Below, piece by piece: positions 1-9,799 of a stretch of 64,000 nt of DNA. The first letter of the stretch is position 1, and every line of letters starts with the position of its first letter. The notes beneath the pieces are model-generated. The model was not told where the DNA came from. It saw only the letters and a program-made list of their open reading frames with translations, and made no database searches. This stretch comes from Prorocentrum cordatum (lineage: Eukaryota > Sar > Dinophyceae > Prorocentrales > Prorocentraceae): positions 563,908-627,907 of the forward strand of contig CAUYUJ010015271.1 of NCBI GenBank assembly GCA_963575745.1, read 5' to 3'. A program made the translations under genes and the position numbers.

Positions 1-2
1 GG

Positions 3-245
3 GTGACGCTGGAACGTCGCTCGGCGGACCAACCCCTTTTGGACAAAGAGTGGGATCTGCAGATTGCGACGAACGGCGTCTGGAATGGCTCCATCCTGAT
101 CCAAATGCCTGACCTCACAGCCGCCGCTGCTCTCCGAGATTCGGCCCAGGGGTCCGGGTTCGAGGTCGACGGTTTGCGACGCGCCCTGGAGGCGGAGATC
201 TACCTTGCGCCGCTGGGCCCCCCGTCGGCGCTGAGGACTCAATGA
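3..245 (+). CDS. Possible tail of a LINE ORF1 (partial, truncated by window edge)
   Basis: An 80-residue open frame begins at the window edge and stops before a 170-bp gap that leads into the endonuclease frame of the LINE. It has no motif I recognise; it is acidic and Leu/Ala rich toward the end. Its position immediately upstream of the LINE endonuclease, on the same strand, is the only reason to suspect the end of that element's ORF1. It could equally be unrelated sequence. The region 246-418 between them shows no gene. Confidence 0.3.
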   Translation: MTLERRSADQPLLDKEWDLQIATNGVWNGSILIQMPDLTAAAALRDSAQGSGFEVDGLRRALEAEIYLAPLGPPSALRTQ

Positions 246-418
246 CTAGGGGTACCAAGACACATTAATTCAGAGGGGATGCCATCTCATGGAGATGACC
301 TGCATATGGGGGATCTTCCGTATTCAGCGAAGCGTCGTCGCATTTCTTCCTCCGATTCCTGCTCCCTTTCTCGCAGCACGAACACAATACCGCATCCGAC
401 GTAATTGACGGTGCCGAT

Positions 419-743
419 TTGCCTTTTTATATTCTGCCGAACGCGGAGGCCAGCTTGCAGTTTTGCAAAGATCCGCCTGGTTGCACTTGGAAAGGGCAGG
501 CGCTGTTCGCCAAGAAGTGTTATCGGCCCCATCCCAAAATGAGACAGGCCTTACGACTAGCACGACGACACGACTTTCTGATGTTACAGGAGACCCACAG
601 CAACATCGGCAGAGCGGAAGCCTTGAAACTGCCGGCTGACATGACAGCTTTTTGAAGCGATGGTACGTCGCATCAAGCGGGAGTTGGGCTAATGGCAAAG
701 CATTCGTTCCTCGCGAACTTCAACCCTGTGGTGCCGCAAGATA
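419..743 (+). pseudogene. LINE endonuclease, N-terminal part (AP-endonuclease fold)
   Basis: The frame contains DFLMLQETHS, the classic LINE endonuclease block in which the Glu of QET is a metal ligand. It then runs into a stop at 653-655, where TGA stands in the place of a Trp codon ahead of SDGTSHQAGVGL, which continues in the same frame to about 740. The next block, ending in DLVTVYLPTG, lies in another frame, so a single-base indel occurred near 743. Together these show the start of the endonuclease domain broken by one nonsense and one frameshift change. Confidence 0.75.
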
Positions 744-2499
744 TGGGCGGAGGTCGCGCCTGGCAGGATCGCGCTGCTACACCTCCGGGGCCCCGCCGGC
801 GCCTTGGACTTGGTGACGGTATACTTGCCCACAGGTACACGAGCCATCTCGGAACGCATTGCAATGCTGCAACGCCTCGGCTTGCACCTGCAGGACCGCC
901 AGAAGGTGCCCGCGATCATCGCGGGCGTCTTCAACTACGTCGTTGCCGAACGGCACTGCGTCAACAAGGACGCCGGAGCTTTCAGGGGGGACGGGGACCT
1001 GCTCGACGAGTCGGCTTTCCAGGAGAAGCCTGCTATGCAGCATGGCCTCCAAGACATGTATCAGGCGCATTTTACTTGTGACTCCTCTCAGGCGAGGCCC
1101 CGGATCGACAGGATCTACACCAACATGCACTTGGTCGACCAGCTCCACCGGCACTGCTCCAGCGCGGCGTTGCAATGGTGCGAAAATCTATCCTGCCATC
1201 GTCACCTCGCCTTTTCGCGGCGGCGATCGGCGCGCCGCAGCGGCTCTACCATCCCGCTCCCGACAGCCCCCATGGATGACCCAGACTGGCTTCCCAGAGC
1301 CCGGCGGGAGTATGCCGCCCTCCTCGCTGCGGACCAGCGCGCTATGCAGCCGCTGGGACGGCTGCTACTTATGAAGGAGGCTATGCGGCAGGTTACCACG
1401 ACGATGAACGCGATGTCGCAGGCGGCCGCGGCGGTAACTACAGAGGACAAGTTGGGCTGGGCCATGTCCTTTTTACGGGCAGCTGACGAAGTGAATCTAC
1501 CTAGGACGTCGGCGCGTGCCCAGGCACATGCACTTTTGGCCGCGCTCGCTGACGCGGGCAATCCGACCCTCCGCACGTCCAGCGATACGCGGGTCCTTCG
1601 CGAGCACATCGTCGAGCTCGCCCGCCAGGACATCACTGACGACCTCGCGGCACTGCAAGCGGACACTTCCACCGAATACCAGCACCACAAGGCCCGGCCT
1701 AAGGAAAACATTCTCGTGAAGCTTCGCCGACTTCTGCCAGGGACATGTACCGGGCTCAACGCGATGGCCGATGAAGACGGCGCGTCGACTGCAGATCCAG
1801 CCGAGATCGCGGGGATTATGCGCAAACATTGGGCCGAGGTATTCTCCAGGAAGACCATCGACAGGACCCTGTTGTCCAGTTGGTTGGAGGATACTTTCAG
1901 GAGGGGTGAGCGGGGTCGGGTGGCCAGCGGGCTCAGAGACACCAGCTCTCCGAGTTGCCAGGTCCGCCGCAGGGGCGTACATCGAGCCATGAAGCTTTCT
2001 GGCAATGGCGCCCCGGGGCCAGGTGGTACCCCCTACAAGGCGTGGAGGAAGGTGGGCGACCTCGGCGTCGAGATATTATTCGAGGCTGTGCTGGACCTCG
2101 CAAAGCCGGATGCTGCCGCCAGGTTGCGATCGGCCTACGGCGCTGAGGAGCACGACTTTAATTTGTCGCTGTTGTCCTGCCCCCCCAAGAAGCGGTCCAG
2201 AGTGCACGAGGAATTGGGCGACTATTGCCTCGCCTCTGCGACCGGGCCCCTGACCATCGGCAACGCGGACAACCGCCTGGTGGCCAATGCCGCCCGATTG
2301 CGATGGGAACCGATTTTCAATGAGTGGGTATCTAAGGTTCAGCGTGGATTTTTGCGCGGACGTTCCATGTTGGCCAATATTGTCGACATCGATTTCGAAG
2401 CAATGCGGATCAGCCTGACGAGACCTTCCGGGGCGTTGGTTTTCTTCGACTTCAAGGCGGCGTTCCCTAGCGAGGACCGCGAGTACCTATGCGCGGTCT
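744..2499 (+). pseudogene. LINE endonuclease C-half and reverse transcriptase N-half
   Basis: This long open frame holds the rest of the endonuclease: IIAGVFNY stands where active copies have Gly-Asp-Phe-Asn, so the catalytic Asp appears lost to Val, and RPRIDRIYTN matches the conserved Ser/Arg-Ile-Asp-Arg-Ile-Tyr block. A linker of about 250 residues follows, then reverse transcriptase blocks: SGNGAPGPGGTPYKAWR, the block ending RPLTIGNADNR in related elements (here GPLTIGNADNR), RGFLRGRSM, and ALVFFDFKAAFPS with the first catalytic Asp. The frame breaks near 2497, where the following block continues in frame +1. Translation of the product as one protein is not possible. Confidence 0.85.
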
Positions 2500-2896
2500 T
2501 GGAACGTCCCCGAGCACTTCCTTAATCTTATTCGGGCTCTTTATGATGGCAACCGTTGTCGACTCATTTGTAAAGGGGGGGACTTCGACGGCTTTGGGAT
2601 CCACGCTGGTATTCGGCAGGGGTGCCCACTGTCCCCCCTCTTGTTTGCCGTCGCGGTAGACGTTCTCTTGCGACGCCTCTTCAGAGCGCCCCCCGACGCC
2701 ACCTTCAGCGCTTGCGGATGACATTGGAGCTGCCTTGGAGGACTTCCTGAAGGACGCGGGCGTGATGGATCGCATTTTCCCAGAGTTTGCTTCGATTTCG
2801 GGGCTGCACCTACTTGGGCTTCTTAGACGGGCCAGGAAAACGGCGAGGTTCGTGGTCGAAGGCGCCCGGTAAATTCCTTGACCGGCGCACCCTCTG
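2500..2896 (+). pseudogene. LINE reverse transcriptase catalytic core, frameshifted
   Basis: From 2500 the frame reads NLIRALYDGN and then GIRQGCPLSPLLFAVAVD, the invariant reverse transcriptase block. After another frame change near 2707, LADDIGAALEDF supplies the two catalytic Asp residues of the Tyr/Phe-X-Asp-Asp box. From 2787 a third frame gives YLGFLDGPGKRRGSW and then KFLDRRTL, a block typical of dinoflagellate LINEs downstream of the catalytic box. Coding sequence stops abruptly at 2896, where the inserted element begins. Confidence 0.8.
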
Positions 2897-2960
2897 CCTG
2901 GAGGTCCTTCGCTTCTTAAAGATAAGAAGCGGAGCTTCGCTTCTTAAAATAAGAAGTGAG
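2897..2960. repeat. Left terminal inverted repeat of the 9.5-kb element
   Basis: Matches the reverse complement of 12330-12412. It contains two short imperfect palindromes built on CTTCTTA...TAAGAAG (about 2909-2930 and 2938-2958), which also occur in the right repeat, so each terminus can fold on itself. Confidence 0.85.
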
Positions 2961-2984
2961 ATCTATATGCATGCGAGTAGCGTA

Positions 2985-3063
2985 TGATCAGCCAAAACGG
3001 CTTGAGCCAAAATGGTACCGCAGCGGATGCCGCAGTGGATGTCTTGAGCCAAAATGGCTACGC
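2985..3063 (-). other. Cluster of relict dinoflagellate spliced leaders in the left end
   Basis: On the minus strand, 3063-3043 reads GCGTAGCCATTTTGGCTCAA plus G, a near-perfect spliced-leader match. A second copy with GGTACCATTTTGGCTCAAG lies at 3020-2999, followed directly by a shorter CCGTTTTGGCT copy. A relict lacking its first bases placed directly after a GGCTCAAG is the pattern described for mRNAs that were reinserted, re-spliced and reinserted again in dinoflagellates. The cluster points outward, toward the left tip of the element. Confidence 0.8.
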
Positions 3064-3069
3064 GAGAGG

Positions 3070-3628
3070 ACAAGAAGGAGGGAGGGAGGGAGGAGGAGGA
3101 GGAGGGAGGTCCTCCCTCCTCCTCCTCCCCTGCACCTCCCTCCTCCTCCTCCTCCTCCTCCTCCTCCTCCTCCTCCTCCTCCTCCTCCTCCTCCTCCTCC
3201 TTCTCTTCCTTCTCTTCTCCTCCTCAGTCTCGTTCGTCTCCTCGCCCTCCTCTCCCCACCCGCGGGTTCTGGCTCGCGCTCCTGCGTCGGGGAGGTGGTC
3301 AGCACGTAGCCGCGGGGCGCGGGTGGGCCGAGGGCGTCCCTCGTCGCCGCCGCCGTCACCACCGCCGCCGTCTTTGTCGTGGAGCCACGACAAAGTCGCG
3401 GAGGGAGGAGGAGGGTGGGAGAGGAGGAAGGCGAACGAAAAACAAATATCTTCGCTCGGACGCAATGCTTGGCAATGCTTGGTGTCGGCGGCGGGCCCCG
3501 TGCCGCCGTGAACGCGGAACCCGTGCGGAGGAGCTAGAGGGGGCGAAGGGAGATCATTAATGATAGGAAGTAGGTAGATCGAGGGGGGGAGGCGGACACT
3601 GGGATCACTATACAAACCAGTGTCTCGA
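3070..3628. repeat. GGA/CCT microsatellites and non-coding DNA
   Basis: 3078-3118 is GGA rich and 3119-3230 is a CCT/CTC array. The rest, to 3628, contains short CCG and GGA runs but no supported gene. The tract lies between the left end and the 3' end of gene T and is mirrored by a CCT array beside the right end. Confidence 0.8.
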
Positions 3629-5987
3629 TCAATCACCGAGCGCTCGCTTCCCAGGCTTGCCGATCACTTTTGACCAAAACGCGAAGAAATGGTACGACCA
3701 AGTTGATCTGTGCAATGTTGCTGCAATATCAGCTGCAGTGCCATTGGCGCTCTCGTCCGTGAAGGTTGCCTGTTTGCTCGGCCTCCCCATGAATTTGCTC
3801 CTGGGGGAGAGGATCGCAAAGAATCCAGCGGCGTCCCATGGTGTCCCGAGTTCGTTTCGGACCCTAGGGCTGCGGTGGGTGTTAACAAATCTTGCCCCAC
3901 TCGATCGTGTTCCCCCCCCCCCTGTGTCCTCCAGGCCATGTGTAGGCCCAGATGTTGCTTCGGTAGAGGGTCGTATTTACACACAGCCATGTACCTGTTG
4001 AACAACTTTAGGCAACCTAGCAGATCCTCAGGATCGAAAAAAAAACAAAGGACGCCAGAGGAGGAGGGGAGGAGGAGGAGCGGAGAGGAGGGAGGAGGAG
4101 GACGATGAGGAGGAGGAGGGAGATGAGGAGGAGAAAGGAGAGGAGGAGGAGGAGGAGGAGGAGAAGGAGGAGGAGGAGGAGGAGGAGGAGGAGGAGGAGA
4201 AGAAGAAGCGGAGGAGGGGAATGCCCCGTTCCTGCACTTCGAGTGTTCGCATTGGTCTTGTATTGTTCCTGAGTATAACCATGAGTTTTAGTAAGGCGTC
4301 CCCTGCTTTTTTCAAGCCTGTTTTATCGACTGGCAGCTGGTACTTGTCAAGCAAGTGACGGCAAAATCGAACAAGTTGTCTGCATTCGGCAGCTTTTGAT
4401 CGCACCATATATCTGTACTCCTCGCCCATGTTGTGAGACGTCCAATCTGATATCTTCGAAAACCGATACTCGGGGTCAATGGTGGATTGAGCGCTGTACC
4501 AGTTCATGAGTTCGGTTCGTATGATCAAGCAAGAGTTTTCCACCAGTTCTTCCTTGTTTGTTCTGCCACCTTGCCCGTCAGAAATTTTGAAAGCGTCGCA
4601 CAACGCCAAAGTCCATAGCACCGCTGCGCAGTATCTCTGGTATATTCCCAAGTTCAACGTATGTAAAGGATCTATAGCAAGTACTTCGATACCTACACCT
4701 GTAAACAAGGAGAACAACGGGTTCCTGTGATGCGTCCACAGACCAGGGTGCCATCTCCAAAAAAGAACTCTACATGGAAATGAATCTATCAGACTGAAAT
4801 CGCCGACGTCATGCAACTCATCGCTTGGTTCAAGGCGATCGCCTACTCGCAATCCCAAGGCCTCCACTGGACGTATTAAGGCCCTGCCACGACCGCCAAA
4901 TTGAGCTTGCCGTTTTCGTTTGTCGTACCTGAGCGACGCCAGCACTGCAGAGTGCACGGCTTTAGTATCGAGTGTGACCCAAATCTCACCGAGCTTGCAA
5001 TTATCCAAATATTTTTCTGTTGTCTTCAATTCCCATGGCCAATTATCTACAGTCACGCCCTGCTGCTCGTGCCAATGTTCTTTAGATGCGAAGCAAAACA
5101 TGCATGGGGCATCAGCGCTTGACCACGAAGGGAGCCCCAAGCTAACTGCGAACTCGCTCCAATCACCCTTTAATAACACAACCGCACCTCTGACAATTGA
5201 GTTGCCAGCTTCGGACTCTCTGGAAAAGTCTGAGTCCTTCCAATCTTGGCCATCGTGTCGGCATGTGGGCATCAGCCCTTTGGCGAGGGCCTGCAACGAC
5301 CAGTCTAATGTCGAGAACAAACAATGTAAAGAACACCACTTCCTGCAGCCACAAGCGCACATGAACGATTTCCGCACGGCCATGCATAGATGTTTTTTTT
5401 TCTGTGAGCAAGTTGTATACCCATATTCCCAGAAAGCCGTCGTGTTTATTGAACGGCACGCCGTCCAGGTAGAGCGCCAAGGGTAGCACTGTGTTTGGTG
5501 GGCTAGAGCGCACGACTGGATGTTTGAGGTAATTGTCAGCCCATTCTTTATTTGTGATGCTTGCGTGAAGTTCCTGAAGTATCTCTGGTCGCTCGAGCAC
5601 CTCTTCGTTTAAAGCCTCGTGGGGCGGTATGCATGGCGTCTCGTGTTTGGTCCTGGCAGCTTCGTATTTCGAATGCCCAGGAACGTCCATCAAATAAAAC
5701 TTCTGTTTGCAACCTGGTAGTTTGAGGTACGAATCGAACTTCCGCTGAAAATGTCCCGATTGGCTCTCTGGCGACAAAGCGAGTTTACCGCAAGGCCCAC
5801 ATGCGCCAGCTTTGCTGGCCCAATAAGCAAGCACACAGCATGTCTTGGATGATATTTTTCCATGCAGTCGTAGATCCACCAACATTTCCGCAAACAAATC
5901 ACCAGCAGCGGATTGTGACAAGTTTTCTGTTTGCTCATCTGAATCGGAATCGCTCTCCCATTTTAAGCTGTAGTCGTTTTTTCCCAT
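3629..5987 (-). CDS. Gene T: transposase-like protein (tnp2/Plavaka-like DDE candidate)
   Basis: The start at 5987 is the first in-frame ATG after a spliced-leader relict. Exons run 5987-4238, 4026-3929 and 3800-3629 (about 672 residues). The first intron is GT-AG (4027-4237, filled with a GGA array); the second is GA-AG (3801-3928) with AGGA at both splice sites. One extra A in a nine-A run (plus strand 5393-5401) breaks the frame between LLTEKK and HLCMAVRKSF; it may be a real mutation or a sequencing error. Transposase-like blocks in order are LALYLDGVPF (candidate first Asp), a Cys-X-Cys block CACGC, KGDWSEFAVSLG with PCMFCFA, DPLHTLNLGIYQ, and C-terminal TFTDESANGTAADIA. The spacing GD...E...LG...PC-x-x-C and D-P-x-H-x-x-x-L-G is like tnp2-type transposases. 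The family is abundant in dinoflagellates; the role as this element's transposase is inferred from location and motifs. Confidence 0.6.
4040..4210. repeat. GGA microsatellite inside the first intron of gene T
   Basis: A nearly pure GGA/GAGGA array fills the 211-bp intron. The Ser tract seen when the exon is read through is translation of this array and not protein. Confidence 0.8.
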
Positions 5988-6040
5988 GCATGAGTTTGAT
6001 AATGTTCCCACGCGTGATATGTGTGTGCGCTCATGTATTG

Positions 6041-6059
6041 AGCCCAAATGGCTACTAGT
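6041..6059 (-). other. Spliced-leader relict upstream of gene T
   Basis: On the minus strand the bases read GTAGCCATTTGGGCTCAAT, 17 of 19 identical to the spliced leader. The gene T start codon lies 54 bp downstream. Confidence 0.75.
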
Positions 6060-6286
6060 GCGACGGTATACAACGCAACGCCATGTTCAACGATCACACC
6101 TGGTACGATGTTATGTTGTTCGTTTTGTTTTTGTTTTTGAGATGTTTATTTCTGGGCTATATCCGTTGTGTGCCACGCTTTCAGGCGAAATTGCTGGAGC
6201 AACTCGTGCGCAACCACGGTGGAGCTCTCGCGTGGGCGGTGGGCCCGAAATTCAAACTCATGCACGCGCTCAGAGAACCTCACCAC
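6060..6286. other. Spacer between genes C and T
   Basis: Open frames exist on both strands but show no recognisable motif. On the minus strand, read-through of gene C past its stop gives a short stretch that could be a further exon after a GTGAGT donor at 6290; I could not find a matching acceptor. Confidence 0.4.
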
Positions 6287-7469
6287 TCACGCAATCTCCA
6301 CAAACTCCAGGCCAAACCATTGCGAGCGGGGGGTCTGGACAGAGCACGCGGACCACACGCCGAACAGCGTAGTCTTCGCATCGACCACGTAGCGAATCCC
6401 ACCCTCGATAGGCCACGACTCATCGCCCATGATCAGATACGCTCTCTCCTGGCTCACCTGCTTGCATTTCTGATACAAGATACCGCAAGTAATCGAAGTG
6501 GAGCTGGAGTTGAAATTGAGGCAACAATTGTCGCACCTGTGGCAACCGAGCTCGCGGCATGTCTCACACTTGTACCTGCAGCTCTCGTACACGGAGGCAC
6601 CGATAAAGTGGCACACCTGAGGGGCGATACAAAAAAAACAGAAAAGTGGAGGAGGAGAGGGTACCCTCTCCTCCTCCACTTTTCTGTTTTTTTTTGGAGG
6701 GGGCGAGGATGCGTGGTGGGTGGGTGGTGGGTGGTGGGTGGGTGGTGGGTGGTGGGTGGTGGGTGGGTGGTGGGTGGTGGGTGGCGGGTGGTGGGTGGGT
6801 GGTGGGTGGGTGGTGGGTGGGTGGTGGAAGTGGGTGGTGGAAGTGGGTGGTGGGTGGGTGGTGGGTTGTGGGTGGTCGGTGGGTGGGGGGTGGGTGGGTG
6901 GTGGGTGGGTCTTACTCTTAGATTCTATCCCGAGTAACCTGCGAAGGAGGCGGGTGAAAGGGCTGGTAGACGCGACTGCTGTAGTCCAAGCTGGAGTGGA
7001 CCGATGTGTTGCTGTCGAAGCCCACGACGTCGTTGGGGAAGTCCTTGATGTGGGTGTTCGCACCAGCCACTGGTGTCAAGGGGAGCTCCGAGAGATCCAC
7101 GATGAAGTCCTCGAAGCCCTTGCTGAAAATGTCCTTGCACCAGTGCTTGCCATAATCTGTCAGGGCTGCCATCTCCATGTTTGGCAGACGGCCAATCGGG
7201 TAGATGAGGCCCTGGTGGGTCGGCCTGCAGGAACTCGGGCATACACTGGCCGACTTGCAGTGCACAAATGTTTCCTTCACGGATTCCACCAAGGACTTGG
7301 AAGCACCAGCGACTGCATACCTCACGTTGATGCCATCTCTGATAGCGATCCTGCCTTTTTGGGTTGACAATTGCTGGCTGTAGTACCTCTTGCAACACCT
7401 CTTGTGAACAAAACGCTGGCTCTCAGGGTGTCTGCCTAGGCATATGAAGCACGTGCGAAGTTTGGTCAT
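6287..7469 (-). CDS. Gene C: Cys-rich protein of unknown function
   Basis: ATG at 7467-7469 follows a degenerate spliced-leader relict. Exon 1 is 7469-6939, exon 2 is 6616-6287 (about 286 residues). The intron is GT-AG with CAG|GT at both ends, keeps the frame, and holds a GGGTGG minisatellite and a 64-bp perfect palindrome. Exon 1 begins with CFICLG and CCKRYY; exon 2 has a dense block of Cys pairs (SCRYKCETCRELGCHRC), so zinc binding is plausible. No family is recognised. The stop at 6287-6289 overlaps a good GTGAGT donor, so a third exon is possible. It sits between genes A and T on the same strand inside the inverted-repeat element, which suggests an accessory or cargo gene of that element. 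Confidence 0.55.
6631..6694. repeat. 64-bp perfect palindrome in the intron of gene C
   Basis: Arms 6631-6662 and 6663-6694 are exact reverse complements with no loop (centre GGGTACCC). On the minus strand the hairpin base ends 12 bp before the 3' splice-site AG at 6618-6617. Confidence 0.95.
6712..6912. repeat. GGGTGG minisatellite in the intron of gene C
   Basis: Tandem GGTGGGTGGT-type units of 7 to 11 bp. Long Gly/Val/Trp or Pro/His frames here are translations of the repeat. Confidence 0.9.
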
Positions 7470-7503
7470 GGACGCTGGTGCGAAACCTTGGTTTCAGAAG
7501 AAC

Positions 7504-7528
7504 CTCGAGCCAAAAAAACTGGGGACGG
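7504..7528 (-). other. Degenerate spliced-leader relict upstream of gene C
   Basis: On the minus strand CCGTCCCCAG, a seven-T run and GGCTCGAG follow one another. This is the leader with a longer T run and a few substitutions, 35 bp upstream of the gene C ATG. It is the weakest of the four. Confidence 0.5.
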
Positions 7529-8055
7529 ACCAAAATCGGCGAAAACACCGGTTCGAACCGGTTCGAACACAACCGGCCCCAGGGGTCCCCAGTTTCATGG
7601 ATTTTCGTGTTTTTTTCATGGATTTTTCATGGTTTCAGGTTTTCATGAAATCTGCCCTTTTCTGGTGTTTTTGTATGCAAAATAGAGATTCATGATTTTT
7701 TCATGGTTTTTTTTCATGGTTTTTTCATGGTTTCCTGGGCCCTGGGGTTTCCTGATTTCCTGGGTTTTTCTTGCCCCGACGTTGGTTTGGCCTCGGGGGG
7801 AGGGGGGTTCGAGGGCGCGGGGGCCGTTTGGGGAGTTGGAGACGAGGTGGGGAGGGCTGAGGGTGCTCCAGAGGCCAGAGGAGGAGGAGGGGGAGGGGGT
7901 GCAAGGATGGGGATCCCCGAGGGGGAGATCGAGAGGCGTTGAGATGGGCAGTTGAGTTACCACCGCACTTGTTGCTCGACTAAATTGTCAGATCGACATG
8001 CATCGTTGATGCGAAGTTGGCGCCCATGATTGACCACGATGCGCTCTGAAATGGC
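7529..8055. repeat. TTTTTTCATGG repeats and non-coding spacer
   Basis: 7540-7570 repeats TTCGAACCGG as overlapping palindromes. 7590-7745 is an array of TTTTTCATGG units of 10 to 12 bp. 7746-8055 is G-rich, with no gene I can support. Confidence 0.75.
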
Positions 8056-8505
8056 ATATGCCGCCCACATCCTCCCCCTCCTCCTCCCAATCGCCCTCCT
8101 CCTCCCTCATCCTGGTTGTTTATCCCCGTGCTCCTCCCCCTCCTCCTCCCTCCCTTCCTCCTCATCCTCCTCCCTCCTCCCTCCTCCTCCTCCTCCTCCT
8201 CCTCCTCCTCCTCTCCTCCTCCCTCCTCCTCCTCCTCCTCTCCTCCTCCTCCTCCTCTCCTCCTCCTCCTCCTCCTTCCTCCTCCTCCTCCTCCCTTCTC
8301 TTCCTCCTCCTCCTCCTCCTCCTTCTCATTCTCGTCATATTATTCCTTCCTCCTCGAATTCCCGTGTCATTGCACTTCGGGAAGCCGTGGGGCAGCAAGA
8401 AGAAACAAACAGCACGCACTATGCACGATGAACCTCGCACTCGGCGCTCAACACTCGGTGATGAACCTCGCACTATGCACGAGAGCGGCACTCGAGATCT
8501 GGTGC
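8056..8505. repeat. CTC/CCT microsatellite and short repeats downstream of gene A
   Basis: 8075-8325 is a long imperfect CTC array. 8405-8490 contains two copies of a GATGAACCTCGCACT motif with intervening CACTATGCACGA. No gene is seen. Confidence 0.8.
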
Positions 8506-9720
8506 TTAACACTCGGTCTTGACAGGCTTCAGCTGGGCGTTGGGCTTCGTCTGAGCATCCTTAATCCGATGAAGCTGATCCACGGCCTCACGAAGATTAT
8601 CAACCTCCGTCTTCATCTCCACGAAATTCTTGCAGTCGACGATCCAGAGGCTCTCGTCCGTCTTGTACTTCTCAAGCTTGGATGCTGCAGCCACACCCTT
8701 CGTGAGGATGAACTCCTGGCTGTCAGCCTTCTCGTTCAGAGCGGCAAAGGCCGTCTCCAGCTCCCTGAGCCAAACCGACTCTTTGGCGAACTCCCACTCT
8801 GGAGACTTGGCCTGCACCTTGCGCATGGCGTTCATTGCACGGGACAGGACCTCGTTGTACTCGCCCAAGACCGCAGTAGCTTGAGCGTTGAGGGACTTCG
8901 GCGTATCGGCCTTCACCTTCTTGCTGGCTCCCCCCTTTAATGTTGGAGCGGGGCGCTTCTTTGAGCCCGAGTCTGGCGTCTCTGTCTGCGGCTCCGTCGT
9001 CCCCTTTTTGGCAGTGACCTTCATCTCCACGTATTTGCGCCATTTCTTAGCGAACGTCTCCTTGTGGATCTTCCTGACGTACAACATCTCCACGCGCTCG
9101 GTCATGTCGTTGTATCTGATCCATTTGCCCTTCATGAGCATGCATTTCTCCGCGTACTTGAAGGCGGCCTTGATGTTCTCCTGCAGATGGAACCCGCCCT
9201 CCTTCTCCACGACACAGGGGAAGGGCAAGTACTCCCCGATCTCGATGTCCTCGACGCTCCAGTCGTGAACTTGGCTGTACTTCTCGACCAATGGTTTGAA
9301 CTGCTTCTCGGCCCAATCCTTGCGGTACGCAATCTTCTCTGGGTTGGGCTTCTTCTTGAACTCTGCTTTCTCCTCCTTACTCAAACTACTCATCATTTTC
9401 TGTGCGACGTTTCCTCTCGGGTCAATCTCGGATTGGGCAAGAGCGAGCTCCAGATCCTTCCCGAACTTGCCTTCGCGGGTGGCTGGCCAGTTGACGCCCT
9501 CCTGATCCTCGACGTTGGCCATCATGGCGTCGCTAATGGTTTTGGAGAACGCCTTCGACTCCGTCGCGGTCCCTACGATTGCCTGAAGGACACCATCCGT
9601 GTCCAGCTTGCCGTCTTCACTCACTTCAGCGTCTTTGATCTTCTGCATGAGAAGCTTGAGATTCTCAAGGGCCTGTGGGCAGATGTCGACATTGTCAGGC
9701 TCGTTGCACAGGACGCCCAT
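8506..9720 (-). CDS. Gene A: Lys-rich hypothetical protein, single exon
   Basis: The start at 9720 is the first ATG after the spliced-leader relict; the frame is open upstream, but that part would read through the leader. The product is 404 residues, stop at 8506-8508, and rich in Lys and Glu. It begins MGVLCNEPDN and has helix-forming stretches, a basic SKKRPAP patch in the middle that could serve as a nuclear localisation or DNA-binding tail, and a C-terminal half with heptad-like charged helices. I recognise no domain. Basic KRPA motifs recur in gene B, which hints that the two work together. It is intact, with no stop or frame change, in contrast to the LINE around the element. Confidence 0.7.
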   Translation of the reverse strand: MGVLCNEPDNVDICPQALENLKLLMQKIKDAEVSEDGKLDTDGVLQAIVGTATESKAFSKTISDAMMANVEDQEGVNWPATREGKFGKDLELALAQSEIDPRGNVAQKMMSSLSKEEKAEFKKKPNPEKIAYRKDWAEKQFKPLVEKYSQVHDWSVEDIEIGEYLPFPCVVEKEGGFHLQENIKAAFKYAEKCMLMKGKWIRYNDMTERVEMLYVRKIHKETFAKKWRKYVEMKVTAKKGTTEPQTETPDSGSKKRPAPTLKGGASKKVKADTPKSLNAQATAVLGEYNEVLSRAMNAMRKVQAKSPEWEFAKESVWLRELETAFAALNEKADSQEFILTKGVAAASKLEKYKTDESLWIVDCKNFVEMKTEVDNLREAVDQLHRIKDAQTKPNAQLKPVKTEC

Positions 9721-9776
9721 CGCGAGGTCGAGAGCGCTTTGCAGGAACAAAGGCAGTCGTGAAATTGCCACAAAAT

Positions 9777-9799
9777 TCGAGCCCAAACTGGCTACGGAA
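9777..9799 (-). other. Spliced-leader relict upstream of gene A
   Basis: On the minus strand TCCGTAGCCAGTTTGGGCTC is followed by GAA. This is the leader including its first bases, with one substitution and one inserted G in the core. It ends 57 bp before the gene A start. Confidence 0.75.

Noticed and set aside
3058-3636. Arg-rich and Ser-rich frames over the CCT/GGA tract, and similar ones at 8056-8500, 37150-37530, 37990-38830 and 48720-49260
   Set aside because: Translations of trinucleotide microsatellites in different frames.
6646-7063. Gly/Val/Trp-rich (plus) or Pro/His-rich (minus) proteins
   Set aside because: They are readings of the GGGTGG minisatellite inside the gene C intron.
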